A stretch of DNA of 64,000 nt. Source: Endocalyx cinctus (lineage: Eukaryota > Ascomycota > Sordariomycetes > Amphisphaeriales > Apiosporaceae). Below the pieces are notes generated by a model that worked only from the letters and a program-made list of their open reading frames with translations, made no database searches and was not told the origin of the DNA. This document shows positions 21,077-32,788 of the stretch, one piece after another. Location of the stretch: NCBI GenBank assembly GCA_001600455.1, contig BCKC01000005.1, forward strand, positions 1,674,001 through 1,738,000. Reading direction: 5' to 3'. The stretch's first letter is position 1. Each line of letters opens with the position of its first letter. A program made the translations under genes and the position numbers.

Positions 21077-22174
21077 GGCTGTTTTATGCGTGTAGGTGTA
21101 GTTGGTGTTTAATGGCTCTTCTCTTTTTGACAAAACAGTGATGAGGGTCGTATTTCTTGCCAACGTATTTTCTTTTTGCTTTAATCAATAAAGGTATAGA
21201 GACTATTGTTCAACAGCAAAGAGAACTTGTTTCCACTATCGTGAGCAAGCATGCTATTCTTATTGATGCGACTGAAATAGAAGTTCCAGAAGAAGAGAAA
21301 TAATATTACCGCCGTCTTACTATGCAGCTGTGTAGGCAGCATCTACTTTAAGTACTTACTTACTGTTAATCAAGTCTTACCAAAGTACCACAAACCAGGT
21401 TTCGCATGCTTCCAGGATTGCCGCTTTTAACCAAGCTTAGCTCAGTTAGATGGATGATTGGGCAATTGTTGAGAGTTATGTCAAAATCGCGGTCGACGAT
21501 AAAAGTCAATAAATAACCATCAACCTCGGGCTCAAGCTCGAGCTAAAGGCGGCGTGTGGCCCCCCCCAATTCATTCTATAGGCGGGCTGGCGGGGTACCC
21601 ATCCTTCGCATGCACGCTATGCGCCCACTATATACATATAGTTGTACAGTTATGCTGTGGGTAACACGAAATACGAATCACATTCCTCGGTGTCTACTTC
21701 GCATGACCGTTCCTTCAAGCCAAAATCATGCGATGAAGGTGGCGCTTACGCTGCCGAATCAGACGTCTGCTTAAACAGATAGGTGTGAGAGAGATTATGT
21801 TTGAAGTAATGGTGCTATTAATTAGACAATGTGTTCAACTATTATCCGAAAGCCCATTTTTGATCTTCGCTACAGTCTCTAGGACATGGGCAGTATATTC
21901 TCTTCTTTTTTACTACTAGTAGAGTGTGGAAAGAAAAATGAAAGAGTAAAAAATAAAGGGGTTGTAATAATACGTTACGGTCTCAAGTAGAAAAGGCTGC
22001 AAATACATAATGGAGAAAAAGCTTGAAATTGAGTCAACTAAAATAGAACTTCAGATTAATGAACCCGCTCCTTAAATAAAAATATACTAAGTTTACATGA
22101 TGCAGTTGACTTCGAACCCAACCCAAACGCCATCGGCAATCTATCCGTGCCTTTCCATTTTTTCTTTTTTTGGT
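21077..22174. other. Intergenic spacer
   Basis: Contains the 3' UTR of SPT5 on the right (minus strand). A C-rich run near 21560 and moderately GC-rich sequence at 21550-21760 give a 72-codon frame without family signal. Nothing is supported. Confidence 0.5.
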
Positions 22175-25100
22175 CTAATCGTCATCCGCGTATCTTGGGC
22201 CCCCGGCAGGAGTATCGGCAGTGTATGCGCCGGGGGTAGGAGCACCGTAATACCCGCTTGAAGATGCGAAGCTGCTGGCCGCCGGGGTGGGAGCAGCGGC
22301 AGCGGGTGTTGGTGCCGAATCAGCACCCCAACCACCTTGCCAGCCACCGCCGGGCGTTGGCGCGTTCATGGCTCCTGGTGTAGGCGCGTTGTAGGCACCT
22401 GGAGTCGGGGCGTTCATGGCGCCAGGGGTCGGAGCGCTCAATAAACCGGCACCGGGGGTTGGAGCGTCGTATGCATTCGAAGATCCACTAGCCGCCGGTG
22501 TGTAGCCCCAAGTATCGTTGCTCGCTCCAGGTGTGGCTGCAGAAGCTCCGTAGGGCGTCTTGGAGCCCCAAGCATCACCACCGCTGCCGCTATACGCTGG
22601 GGTTTTGGATCCGAAATGATCGACGGCAGGTGTCTTGGCGCCCGAGGACCAGGCAGGAGTGCGGCTTCCAGATCCGTAAGAAGTCCGGCTGCCGTCATAG
22701 GGGTTGACGGTTCGAGATCCGTCTCTCCACGCAGGCGTTCGTCCTCCGTCGCCACCTTTACCCCACGCGGGAGTGCGGCCTCCATTATTGGACGAAGGAG
22801 TCTTCCAAGCAGGCGTTCGCGCCAAAGCTGCTGCCATAGGAGTACGACTTCCGCCGTTCCAGTCAGGGTTTGATGGGGTTCTTCCACCGTTCATGCCACC
22901 TGAGCCACTAGCTTGGCCGCCCGGTCGCCGAATCTCGAAATTCTTGATCTCGCGTCCGCTGACGCTGTCCCTAACCACGACATCACTTTTCGGTACTGTG
23001 ATGATCTTGGACTTTGTATGAAGTTCTATGCGGGCATGTGTGTCGGTTGTATCCTTGACTCGACCAAGAAGTCCTTTGTATCCTCCCTTTCGAATCGTGA
23101 CTGTCTGTCCAAGCATCTTATCCCTCCCAAAAGTTGGCTTCGGAGCTTGCATGCCGTTTCTGCTGTCGCCTGGATTGAGCTTCTTTGCCGGATTCATGGC
23201 GTTGAGGTCAGGGCCGCCCATGGCGGCATTGACACGACCACCCTTTGCAGAAATCGTAGCAACGCTACTAACTTTTGATACGAACATGCCGGCATTTTCA
23301 GTGGTAGTATTTGTATGGCAGAATACATATGTGCGGTGAATGTGGATGATCTTGCCCTGGCGGCCCATACCACCATATTCTTTGACCACGTCGTCATGCC
23401 TAATCTCCGAGCCGTTGCGGTCGGCAGCCACGGCAAGCTTACGCTTGGGAATCTTGTTCGCAATCTGTGAAGGCATCACTTGTCTCGTGTCTCCGTTTTG
23501 ATCCAGCACAACAAGGGACTCTCTGTCCACCTTGACAATGCAACCAACCGTCGTGGGGTCTAATTGCACTAGGTCGAGGAGAGAGTATTGACCCAGGGAA
23601 CCTTGACCTCCTATATCACTTGCTTCTCGAAGATCTTTACTAAAGACGGTGATTTCGGTGTTGGTCTGATCGGTCAATAGAGTTACGCGGTCCTCAGAAA
23701 TCTTAACCACCATACCGACTTCGTCGCGGTAGCGGCTACTTCCGATAACCTTAACATGATCACCAGTTCGGAAACGCTTGCGAAGACCCTTAGTAGGAAC
23801 TTCTATAGTTTGTCCAGCGAGGTCACCTTCAGTGACTTCTAGAGTAACGATGTCGGCTTGGACGTTAGTGGCCTTTCCGATGACACCCTTTTGCTCGCCC
23901 GAGTAGACTTCAACTACGTCGCCGGGAAGATAGGTGACGTTGGCATTGCTGTCCTTGAGACTAGCAGCGAGTGACTTAAGATCGATATTTTCCACGCCAT
24001 CTTCACCGCCGTGGGCGAAGCGCGTAACTTCTTCCAAGGTTGGGTTGACATCTTTGACGGTCAAATGCTGGATCTTGATATCCTTCACTTGGAATCCCTT
24101 TTCGAATTCGTCGCTTCCATATTGCCAAATTCCAGTTTGAGGATTACCAGTGAGGGCGCGGGGGTTCCTTTTGCGGGCTTCCACTTCGCTGAAGAGTTTT
24201 TGAGGGGGGCGCGGGCCGGCGCCGAAAGGACGCTTCCGTTTACCATCGCCCGTCATCGAGAGGGCATCGTCGCGTAGTCCATAGTCAAGACGTGGAATAA
24301 ATCGAACTCTCGCGTCAAGCCCGTTCTCTGTTATGTCGAGGACTTGTGCCAAATCACCGGCGTGTTTCATTGGCCGCTTAAGTCGTACCCAAGCACCGGG
24401 CTCTAGGGTCGGCGTCTTCTGGACTCGAAGAAGATCGGGCATTTCCTTAATGTCGACCAGGAGTATCTTGGTTCTGGGATATACGTTGAGCATGCCGTCG
24501 AGAGCCTGAAGGATATCTGTCTGGCGGAAGGCCTCGACATAAATGAGACCTTTCATGACCGAGTTGGGGCCTCCTCGTTCAAAGGCAGCAGTGATGTTGA
24601 GTTGATCCTTGGTATCTCTCCTCTCCTCTATTCTCTTCATAATAGACATGACAACCTCGCGTTCTTTGCCTTCCTTGCACCGGACACCCCAAATGCTGGG
24701 GTCGTCGACGCTAGGGAGGAGTAATCTTTGGGGAACAAAAGTAGCATCGCCCATTCCTCGGGCGGGCCTTCTGTTACCATATTTGCGGACGTAGCCTTCG
24801 GCTTCTCGTTCGAGGTCTTCTTGCGTAACAGCATCGCGTTGTCTGTCAAGTTCTCGATGTCGTCGATCATCGTCTAATCGGCTGGTTTCACCAAAATCGG
24901 CAGGATCTTCATGCTCAATAAAGCCTTCATTTTCGGCAGCTTCTTCTTCCTCATCTTCGGCTTCGTCCTCGTCGTCGACTTCGGCCTCGATATCGAAGAA
25001 AGCATTTCGTTTGTCACGACCACGACGACGTTTGCGACGATGACCCTATAAAGAGTTAGTATTCCATAAGCCGCGAATCAAAAGGAAGCGTATGAATTTA

Positions 25101-25389
25101 AATAAATGAATATATATTGATTACTTACTTGAATCTCTTCATCTTCGTCTTCCTCGTCTTCGTCCTCTTCGTCATCATCGTCTCCATGACCGGCTACTTC
25201 CTCTCCTTCGTCACCTTCGGCATCTTCATCTTCATCTTCATCATCATTCTGGACAGGTGAAGATTTTCGCGAAGGGCGTTTGGGAGCATCGTCTTCTTCT
25301 TCATTATCGTCGCTCATGTCGGCAGGGGCTGGGTTGAAGTCCTCTTCATCCTCCGACTCGAGTGGATCGTGATCTCGAGGGTCACTCAT
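22175..25389 (-). CDS. SPT5: Transcription elongation factor Spt5
   Basis: Exon 1 is 25129-25389 (87 codons), exon 2 is 22175-25045; the 83-bp intron runs GTAAGT...TAG in phase 0. The product is 1043 residues, normal for fungal Spt5. The order is: acidic N-terminus (1-130), basic linker [13 protein letters not shown] domain near 205-290 ([15 protein letters not shown]), several KOW modules between about 310 and 790 ([58 protein letters not shown]), and a C-terminal repeat region from about 805. The CTR has two repeat styles, GSRTPAW-like and APTPGA-like. With Spt4 it forms DSIF on RNA polymerase II, controlling pausing, processivity and capping; the CTR is a CDK9/Bur1 target. Nuclear, essential. 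It diverges from the PHAF1 gene over 1.4 kb. Confidence 0.96.
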
Positions 25390-26803
25390 TTTATCAATGA
25401 ATTATTTGATTGATGTAATTGACAGGTTTGAGATTGATGTGTTTGAGAAAAAGTGGTTATAGTGTTTATAATTAAAAAGGTGTATGTGAAGAAATTTTAA
25501 GAAGAAGGGAAAAAAGAAGTCGATGAATTTAAGAAAGGATGTAAAGTTGTGGGTGATGAGTGATGAGAGATGAGGGAGAAGGTTATTAAGTAGAGGCTCT
25601 TTCAACCTTTCTCAACACGTTAATGAACATACGCGAGTGAATGGCTGAATTGGTTGCTGTGCTGCAGGTAATATTTAATCTTATAAGCTAAACCAAATCG
25701 GAGATAGCCTACCGATAAGATAAGTTTATGGCTGAAAAGAAAGATGTGGCTGGAGTTTTATTCATTTTATTCAATTTCACCTTGAGAAATATGAAAATAA
25801 TACTTATACCTACCTTACCTAAGCCACTAAAGCTTAAAAGCCATGTTTTCCCTCGTGTCTTAATAGATTAAGTATTCAGTACTTATTTAATTGCTTAATA
25901 GCACTAACAAATACTTCAAATGTTGAGTGCTCACTTTAAAAATTAATAATACGTAAGTATTGAATACTTACATACCTACCTACCTGGTAGGTCCCTCTCT
26001 GAGTCTGTATACAATGCACCTTTACTCCCCCTTAAGCACCACTTCAACACTGCCAAGAGGCTAAGTACATTTGGGCTAATCGATAAGTGCACGAGCCAAG
26101 TATATTGAGCCTGTAAATGCACGGACCAATTTATATCAACCAGAAGGCTTTTCAATAATGGTCCGTGCATTTGAGAGCTTTCTAAAAGTAGTTTAGCCTC
26201 TTGGTGATGTTGAAGTGACACTTAAGGGGATACATGCATTAACGAGGTCAAATGACGTCTTATCTTTATCTTTCCTACCCTTCTTTATCTACTCAGTAAG
26301 GTAGCTGGGCAGCTACAATAGGCAGACAGGCAGAGTAGGGTCCTAAGTTAGGGTCTTAGGTAACTTGTCATACCCTTTATTAGCGTAAACTACCTACCTT
26401 CAGGGTACGTACGTACAGTACAGCACGTACCTAATTAAGTACCTAGGTAGATTGAGCCCGTCTCAGTCAGCCCCGCGCTTGCCTCAACACCAAATATAGC
26501 GTGTCTATGGATCAACCTACCTAAGGTACCTAGGTCATATACGTTCAGACCAGATGACCTTCCAGATCCTCCCTTCATCTTCTTTTATAAATCCGATGAT
26601 AATCTTATGGCCAGTTCGCTAGAGGTGAGACACGGGCTTGTGACGGACTTTCAATAATATGCTCATTCATATCTTTCATATCATTCATTTGTGATAATTA
26701 GAATTTCATATTCTTCCGACTCAACGAGCCCTGTTGTTCTCTACCTATTTCATCTACTTCACCTTAATGGCCTAATGTTAGTCGTGGACCGATATCCGTA
26801 ATC
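25390..26803. other. Divergent spacer between SPT5 and PHAF1-like gene
   Basis: Pyrimidine/A-rich leader of SPT5 on the left. Then AT-rich sequence containing the foldback element at 26012-26240, then a zone of CCTACC/TAGGTACC words at 26370-26540. The right end is the PHAF1-like promoter. No coding gene. Confidence 0.7.
26012..26240. mobile_element. Foldback (MITE-like) element with nested inverted repeats
   Basis: Outer inverted repeats are 26028-26064 and 26193-26229: 37 bp each, 31 identical after reverse complement, and all six differences are transitions. Pairing may extend to an AATGCA/TGCATT pair near 26013 and 26235. An inner perfect 14-bp inverted pair (26115-26128 and 26159-26172, AAATGCACGGACCA) makes a second hairpin. 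It encodes no transposase. Size and structure fit a miniature inverted-repeat element; a target duplication is not clear and no second full copy is seen in the window. Confidence 0.65.
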
Positions 26804-28443
26804 ATGTCTCTCTTCTCCGCTGCTCTTCACCCGAACGTCGGCCTGGGTTTTATCGGTAAGTGTCTTCAGTAATCAGTAGCTTCGAACAGTTGAGCTGATT
26901 GATCTCTCTTCCTTCGTCCGCAGTGCTAGGTTCTTCTCTTCACGATATCCTCACACGACTTAAGGCCGAGCCTCAACGCTTTCCAAAACTTGATCTCGCC
27001 CATTCTGCAACCCAACCTGTAACCGAGCCTGTGACTCTCACGTTGCCTGCGAACGGAATACGTTTACGTTTTGATGGTCCAGAACAACGACTCCGATTGA
27101 TTGAAATTCTGGATTTCACCAAGAACAGAATAACCTATCAAGATAAAGACGTTGCAAAACCCGCGACGTCGCAAGGAATCTTGGCGTCACCCCGGCCCGG
27201 CGCCGAAACTGCCACCGGTCCAGCTTTTAAGAACATCTATCACCGCTTGTTCGGTCCGACATACGCTGGAGAATATATCCCTCCCGCTCAAGGTGGTCAG
27301 AGCGGTATCGGGACGTATATTTTATCATATCCCGGTGTCGCATTCAGCTTCCCGTTACCTGTGTCGGCCTATTCCCCGGATAAGGATGTCGTCTCGTTAC
27401 TCTCGTCATCCGCAAGCCAGACGGCAACTTCCGTTGCCGTATTCAGCGGAAAATCGTGGGCTCATGCACGAGAGACTCTGTGGTCTGAAATACTCCCCAG
27501 CGTGAAATCGACATTTCTGTTCAGTAAGAGTAAGGAAGTTGTCCCTGATGAGATATCACTGGTCAAGATCCACGGGGGCGGCCGGTTACAGTTGTTCAAG
27601 AAATGGACTAGCTCTTGTATCTGGATAAATCTTGGTGAGACCACGCCGCAAGAATTAGTTGCCGAGTTAGGTCCTCCCGATGCCATGTACCGGAAAAATG
27701 ATCAACGCATGTATATCCATAAAAACAGGACCGCAAGCCATAGTAGGTCGAGGTCCGGCGATGGTCACTACAAGCGCCCGGATGATTTCACCGATACGGA
27801 CCAATCGTCAGCTCATACAGGATCTGATGATTCTGACGACGAAGCCATCGAGGACGAACTTGTCGGTAACGTCTCCGGGGAATGTTTTTATAACTATTTC
27901 TACTTGGGCTTTGACATTCTCGTATCAACTCCTCAACCACCGTCTCGGAGTCCTCCATCACAAACGACCATGAATGGGGCTCAGAAGCCGGGGGAGAATC
28001 CTCTTCAAAGTGGGCATTCTGATCGTTTGGTGGCAACAAAGCTGGTCTTACACGCGAACGTACCTGGCTCGTATCCTTTCAACCGTCACAGGCGATGTCG
28101 CTGGGAGATCGCCTATCTCAATCCCGTTGACCCAGATGTGACGGCTAATTCCGAAACACCGTTCGACGAGGTAGAGGAACAGTTGCGGGAGGAATGGAAG
28201 AGCACTTACTCGTCGAATGAAGACGCCAAGAAACGACAAAGGGGTATGGTATTGAACAGAGGGTGGGGAGATAGCCCAGGTAGTAGCTGCGAATTCCTGG
28301 GTGGTTGGGAAGATAGCAGCGGAGGTGTCATGGCAAAGAAATTAGACGGTAGCGAGGATTCTACGACGACCTTATATGGGTTTCCTGGGTTAATTTTCGA
28401 GGTGTTGAAGAATGGCTTCGTCAGCGCTGTCACGGTGTACTAA
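26804..28443 (+). CDS. PHAF1/UPF0183 (C16orf70) family protein
   Basis: Exon 1 is 26804-26855, exon 2 is 26924-28443; the 68-bp intron runs GTAAGT...CAG in phase 1 and joins GLGFI to VLGSSLHDIL. The product is 523 residues. The family hallmarks are the N-terminal HPNVGLGFIVLGSSLH, then LTLPANGIRLRFDGPEQRLRLIEI, a mid-protein PTYAGEYIP segment, and LGPPDAMYRKNDQRMYIH. An acidic insert near 320-340 and a C-terminal TTLYGFPGLIFEVLKNGFVSAVTVY close it. The human homologue (PHAF1/MYTHO) associates with autophagosome or phagosome assembly at PI3P membranes; a related role here is inference. It shares a divergent promoter with SPT5. Confidence 0.92.
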
Positions 28444-29194
28444 TTCATCTTTGGGAGAGGGTTTGTACATGTGGAGTACTGGATTTATTTCTTCAAGTCT
28501 TCTTGTTTTGTTTTCAATTCAAGATTGAACAGGCGTTATACAACACGATGATATAGGAAAGCGTTTTGCATACATCCAATTACTTCCAAATAGTAATACA
28601 AGCCTACTTCTAATATCTTCCTGTCTTCATCTCCCCTATGTTGTCATAACCCTCGTATCTGCCTCGATTACTTAATTATCGGTGGCTTACGGTAAACATG
28701 ACTTGGATTCCATGCGCTCGTCCATTTTGTTCAAAGCTGGCCGGCTCATGCTAGAGTCCTCATAGTTCTATGTCTGTTAGCGCCCCCTCGTCAGAGGATC
28801 TTGTCTATAACTACTTACGGCCTTGTAGCTCAAACTTAACACGATAAGACATGGATAGATACAGAAGCTCTGTTAGACTACACTTGGGCAAGGATGATTA
28901 TCAATAGCACGCCTCCACCACGTCCGTGAAACATCCTTAGGACCTGAACAGAATTTAGGGGGCGATATACTTTGGTGGCGTGATGAAATATGATGTCGTC
29001 ACGGAAGGTGGGATTTTGTTGAATGATAAAACTAAACAAATAACAAGTGTTAAATCCAAACTGAAGATGATAGTTTCTAGAGATTTAGCTTCCATCGGAG
29101 TGATAAATCTGTACTCTTACAAACTTATTTTGAGAGTTAATCGAGCCCCCCATCGATTATCAATATATTTAACTTCGCCACGACTACGTAGAAA
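28444..29194. other. Intergenic spacer
   Basis: 3' UTR of the PHAF1-like gene and promoter of the SIT-type transporter. A frame at 28980-29435 runs through the transporter start in another reading frame and is a shadow. Nothing else is seen. Confidence 0.6.
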
Positions 29195-31373
29195 ATGGTC
29201 AATAAGAACGAGGAACTTACAGAACCGCCAGGAACTTTTCTCGCCAAGAAAAATGACGAGGGAATGGCAGATGTTCCCCTGGGCCCGCAGCCGGCGGCGT
29301 CTTTTGAGGAAGGGAACGCGGAAATGTACCACGCCGTGCTGTGGGAGTCCGGCCGCGGAGGCAAGATCCTCCTCGTGGCCCTGGTCCTGTCCCTTACTTT
29401 GTGTATGTTCGCCTACAACCTCGACCGGAACATAACGTACCAGTTCCACATCGCGGCCGCGTCCGACTTCAACTTGCACACGGAAATCAGCGCCGTCTAC
29501 ACTATCATCGCCATCGTCAGCGGCATTTCCAAGCCTTTGATCGGTACCCTCTCCGACATCTTGACGAGGCAGGCGGCTCTGCTGATGGTGGTTATCGTCT
29601 ACACTATCGGCTTCGTCATTTCCGCGACCGCTAGCGGTCTCGTCATCTATACCGTTGGCATGTCATTTGTGTCGTTTGGGGAGTCGGGGATGATGCTTTT
29701 AGGCGTAAGTTGCCGCAATTGAAGAAAAGAAACAAAACTCATCCCTTTTTTTTCTTGTCAAATCTTCTTTGCTAACCATTACATGCCTTATTCTTGTAGT
29801 ACATTCTTGTAAGCGAATTGACACCACTGCAATGGAGGGCCTTCTGGCATGGGATGCTCATATGCCCTACGTTGATCACCACCGTCATGACTGGTGTCCT
29901 ATCGGACGCTCTCCTACCCTATCACTGGAGATATGCCGTGGGCCTGTTTGCCATATTAATGTCGGTGACGGCCTTGCCGCTCATCGTTACGTTATACCTG
30001 ATAGAACGCAGGGCCAAAAAGATGGGGATTTCTTCAACTTGTTCCCATTTCAATGGTGACGACAAGAATACGATATCATCTTTCCTCAATGAAAGTGAGG
30101 GCAATGCTTCGGCTGTAAACCAACAGAAACAACAGACCGATAAGGACGACGATAACTCACAGGCCCAAAAGTCATTTCTACAAAAGCTGTGGAGGGGCGT
30201 CAACGAAGTCGACCTCGCCGGCGTCATCCTCCTCGGTGTTGGGTTTACTCTGATCCTCCTCCCGATCAACATAGCCGCCGATAGCGAGGACGGCTGGACC
30301 AGCCGAAACCTCCTAGGGATGTTGGGAGCGGGGATCTTCGTTACGGGGATCTCCCTCTTCTTCGAGATCCGCGTCGCCCCTTATCCCCTGGCGCCGCGGA
30401 GGCTGCTGTGCAACAAGGCGTTCGTCTGCTCGCTGATCGTCAGCATCTTCTTAGGCATCGCGCACGCCTTGCGAGCCAACTATTTTCCTTCGTACCTGTA
30501 CGTCATCCTGGACGAGACCAACTTTACCTGGACCCTGCTGTCGGGGTCCGGGCTGCTCTCGGCCGCGATAATGGCGCCCGTGACGGGCCTGCTGCACCGC
30601 GTCACCCACCGCTGCAAGAACCTGACCATGCTCGGCTTGCTCCTACCCATAGCGGGCACGGCGATGGTCCTCACAACCGGGGTACGCACGACCCAGAACA
30701 TAGCGCTGCTCGTGACCTCGCAGGTCCTGGCGGGACTCGCGGTCATCGCCATCAGCGGGAGCCACGTGGCCGCGCAAGCGTCGATCCCCGCTCGCGACCT
30801 CGCCCGGGTGATGGCCCTCCTCGCGCTCTCGACCACGGTCGGCGGGTCCATCGGCCACACCATCGCCGGCGCCATCTGGTCCGCGTGCATGCTGCCGATT
30901 ATGCGTCGGGAGGTGCCCCCGAATACGTCCGAGGCGACGATGAAGAAGATTTACAACTCGATCGACGACCTGCGCCGGGATTACGCTTGGGATAACCCCG
31001 TCCGCCAGGCCGCCGTGAGGGCGTACACCCGGACTAACGGGATCATATTCGTTGTTTCGTGCGCCATCCTCGTCGTACCGTTGGTCTTTGCGTTTTTCAT
31101 CCCGAGTAAGTTCCCCCCATCTCTCTAATCAACAACAACCCCTCGACGCTTCTGTTTTTTTTGTTTTTTTTTTAATGAGCTACGTTAATAATTCTCCGGG
31201 CATCAATTGCAGATTACTACTTAGGCAAACAGCAGAACGTTATCACGAATAAAGGGATGAACGGAAAAGTTATCGAAGTCCCGACTTCTCGAGCGAAAGA
31301 GCAAGGTGCGGACGAACAAGTCGAAGGTGGCTGGTTTAGCAGGATCAAACGAGTGTACCTAGCGGAGTCCTGA
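29195..31373 (+). CDS. MFS transporter, siderophore-iron (SIT) type
   Basis: Exons are 29195-29704, 29800-31105 and 31213-31373, with introns GTAAGT...TAG (95 bp) and GTAAGT...CAG (107 bp). The product is 658 residues. After a hydrophilic N-terminus come alternating hydrophobic helices consistent with 14 membrane segments. SIT-family landmarks are FAYNLDRNITYQF in helix 1, SVYTIIAIVSGISKPLIG with the GxxSDxxxR loop, and YILVSELTPLQWRAFWHGML after the first splice join. The long central loop is hydrophilic (about 240-300). The C-terminus is cytosolic and ends VYLAES. The family imports ferric siderophores at the plasma membrane or vesicles; substrate is not readable. No NRPS neighbours. It converges on the SDR gene with 180 bp between stops. 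Confidence 0.9.
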
Positions 31374-31552
31374 ATTGTATCGTTATACAGAGATACCTAT
31401 CAACACTTTCTTGGTGTGGGACAAGACAAAGGCCAGTGCCGCGGTGATATAATTTTCGTGTATTTATAACAAGCCAAGAATTGAATATCTCGGCTTTTGT
31501 ATTCGATTTTGATTGTGTCTCTTTTTTTATATAATAGATCAATAAGAATAAA

Positions 31553-32788
31553 TCAGTTCGCTCCACCATCCTTCGCAAGGTATCCCTCGAACATCTTCGC
31601 CGCGTCGAGCACCATCTTATCGTAAGGGATCCATTCTTTCCCCGTAGCCGCAACCGCCTTCCGTCCCGTTATGTTGCCCATCTTGCCCGGAAACTGCCAC
31701 CCGGGCAGGATGTATCCTTCTCCCGGCGTACCTTCGCGTATGATGTTTCGTCGGTCCGGATACGCCTCCCTGAGCACGTCGGCCGCGGCCTGCGGAACGC
31801 CCCAGTTACCGTCCCCACCGACGACGTACCGCTCTCCGTTGACGATGTCCGGATTCGAAATCACCCACAGCGTCATCCGCGTGACGTCTCTTATATCCAC
31901 GAACGGGCCGTGACCCGTGAGTCCTTCGGAAAACGGTTCACCCGAGAATACTTTCCAGATGAATTCGTTAGATTCACAGATTTGGGAGGGCGAAGAAGGA
32001 AGGAAGAGAGGAGGACCGGCGACCCAGCTGTTTCATTTTTTTAATTTGTGTATAGAAACCCGTTAGTTAGTCTTGAGCACAGAATCATGTGTACGACCAT
32101 TTTACATGAATGAGATGAAACAAATTTCCTGAGTCAAGCCAGATCCACTCGAAAGGGGGAGACACGTAACATACACAGGATTCAATGCCGAAACGCTAAA
32201 CGCGGGTTTATTAACCTCGGCCCAGTCCCAGAGGACCTGTTCAGCCAAGACTTTGCTGGCGCAATATATCGTGACTCCCGGTGTCTTGTTGCCCATCTTC
32301 CGCAATACCTCTAGACTGTCGATATTCCAGTCTTCTTCAGAGTACACCCTAGTAACCGAGGGGCCGACCATAGACGCCGTGCTGGACATGTAGATGAAGC
32401 TCTTGATCCGACCATTAAACTGAGATTCCCGCAACGCGGAGTCTAGGATCGACGTGGTTCCCTTAACGGCTGTGCCCGTGACGTACTCCACGTCCTGGTT
32501 GTCGAATACGACGGGCGACGCGAGGTGCGCTATCGCCGTGACGCCTTTGACCGCCTCGTCGAACGCTTTGGGAACCGTGATGTCCGGTACACGAACGAGC
32601 TCGAACCGACCTGAAGCGATTTCCTTCTCGAGATGGCGTAGAAGATCCTGCGAAGATGGGCTATCAAGGTTTCGCACCGTACCTCGAACGTTCCAACCGG
32701 CCTCTAGGAAGGCGCCTACGGCGCTGGTGGCGATGAAACCATTCGCCCCCGTCACGAGGATCAGACCTTTGGATGAATGGTATGACAT
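31553..32788 (-). CDS. Extended SDR reductase (dihydroflavonol/aldehyde reductase-like)
   Basis: Exon 1 is 32175-32788, exon 2 is 31553-32027; the 147-bp intron runs GTATGT...CAG in phase 2 and joins ALNPV to WVAGPPLFLP. The product is 362 residues. The cofactor motif TGANGFIA is at 13-20, the catalytic Ser in MSSTAS near 135, and YCASK at 175-179 supplies Tyr and Lys. Downstream HGPFVDIRDV and ERYVVGG are typical of the epimerase/dihydroflavonol-4-reductase-like subgroup that reduces aldehydes or ketones with NADPH. No signal peptide, so cytosolic. Substrate unknown. Contrast with the SDR at 3139-4218, which lacks a proper YxxxK. Confidence 0.92.

Noticed and set aside
26335..26365. Telomere-like TTAGGG words
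   Set aside because: Only one or two scattered units amid TAGGTA-type words; not an interstitial telomere array.
29195..32788. Idea of a siderophore biosynthetic cluster around the SIT-type transporter
   Set aside because: No NRPS, ornithine monooxygenase or acyltransferase is present; the neighbouring SDR alone does not make a cluster.
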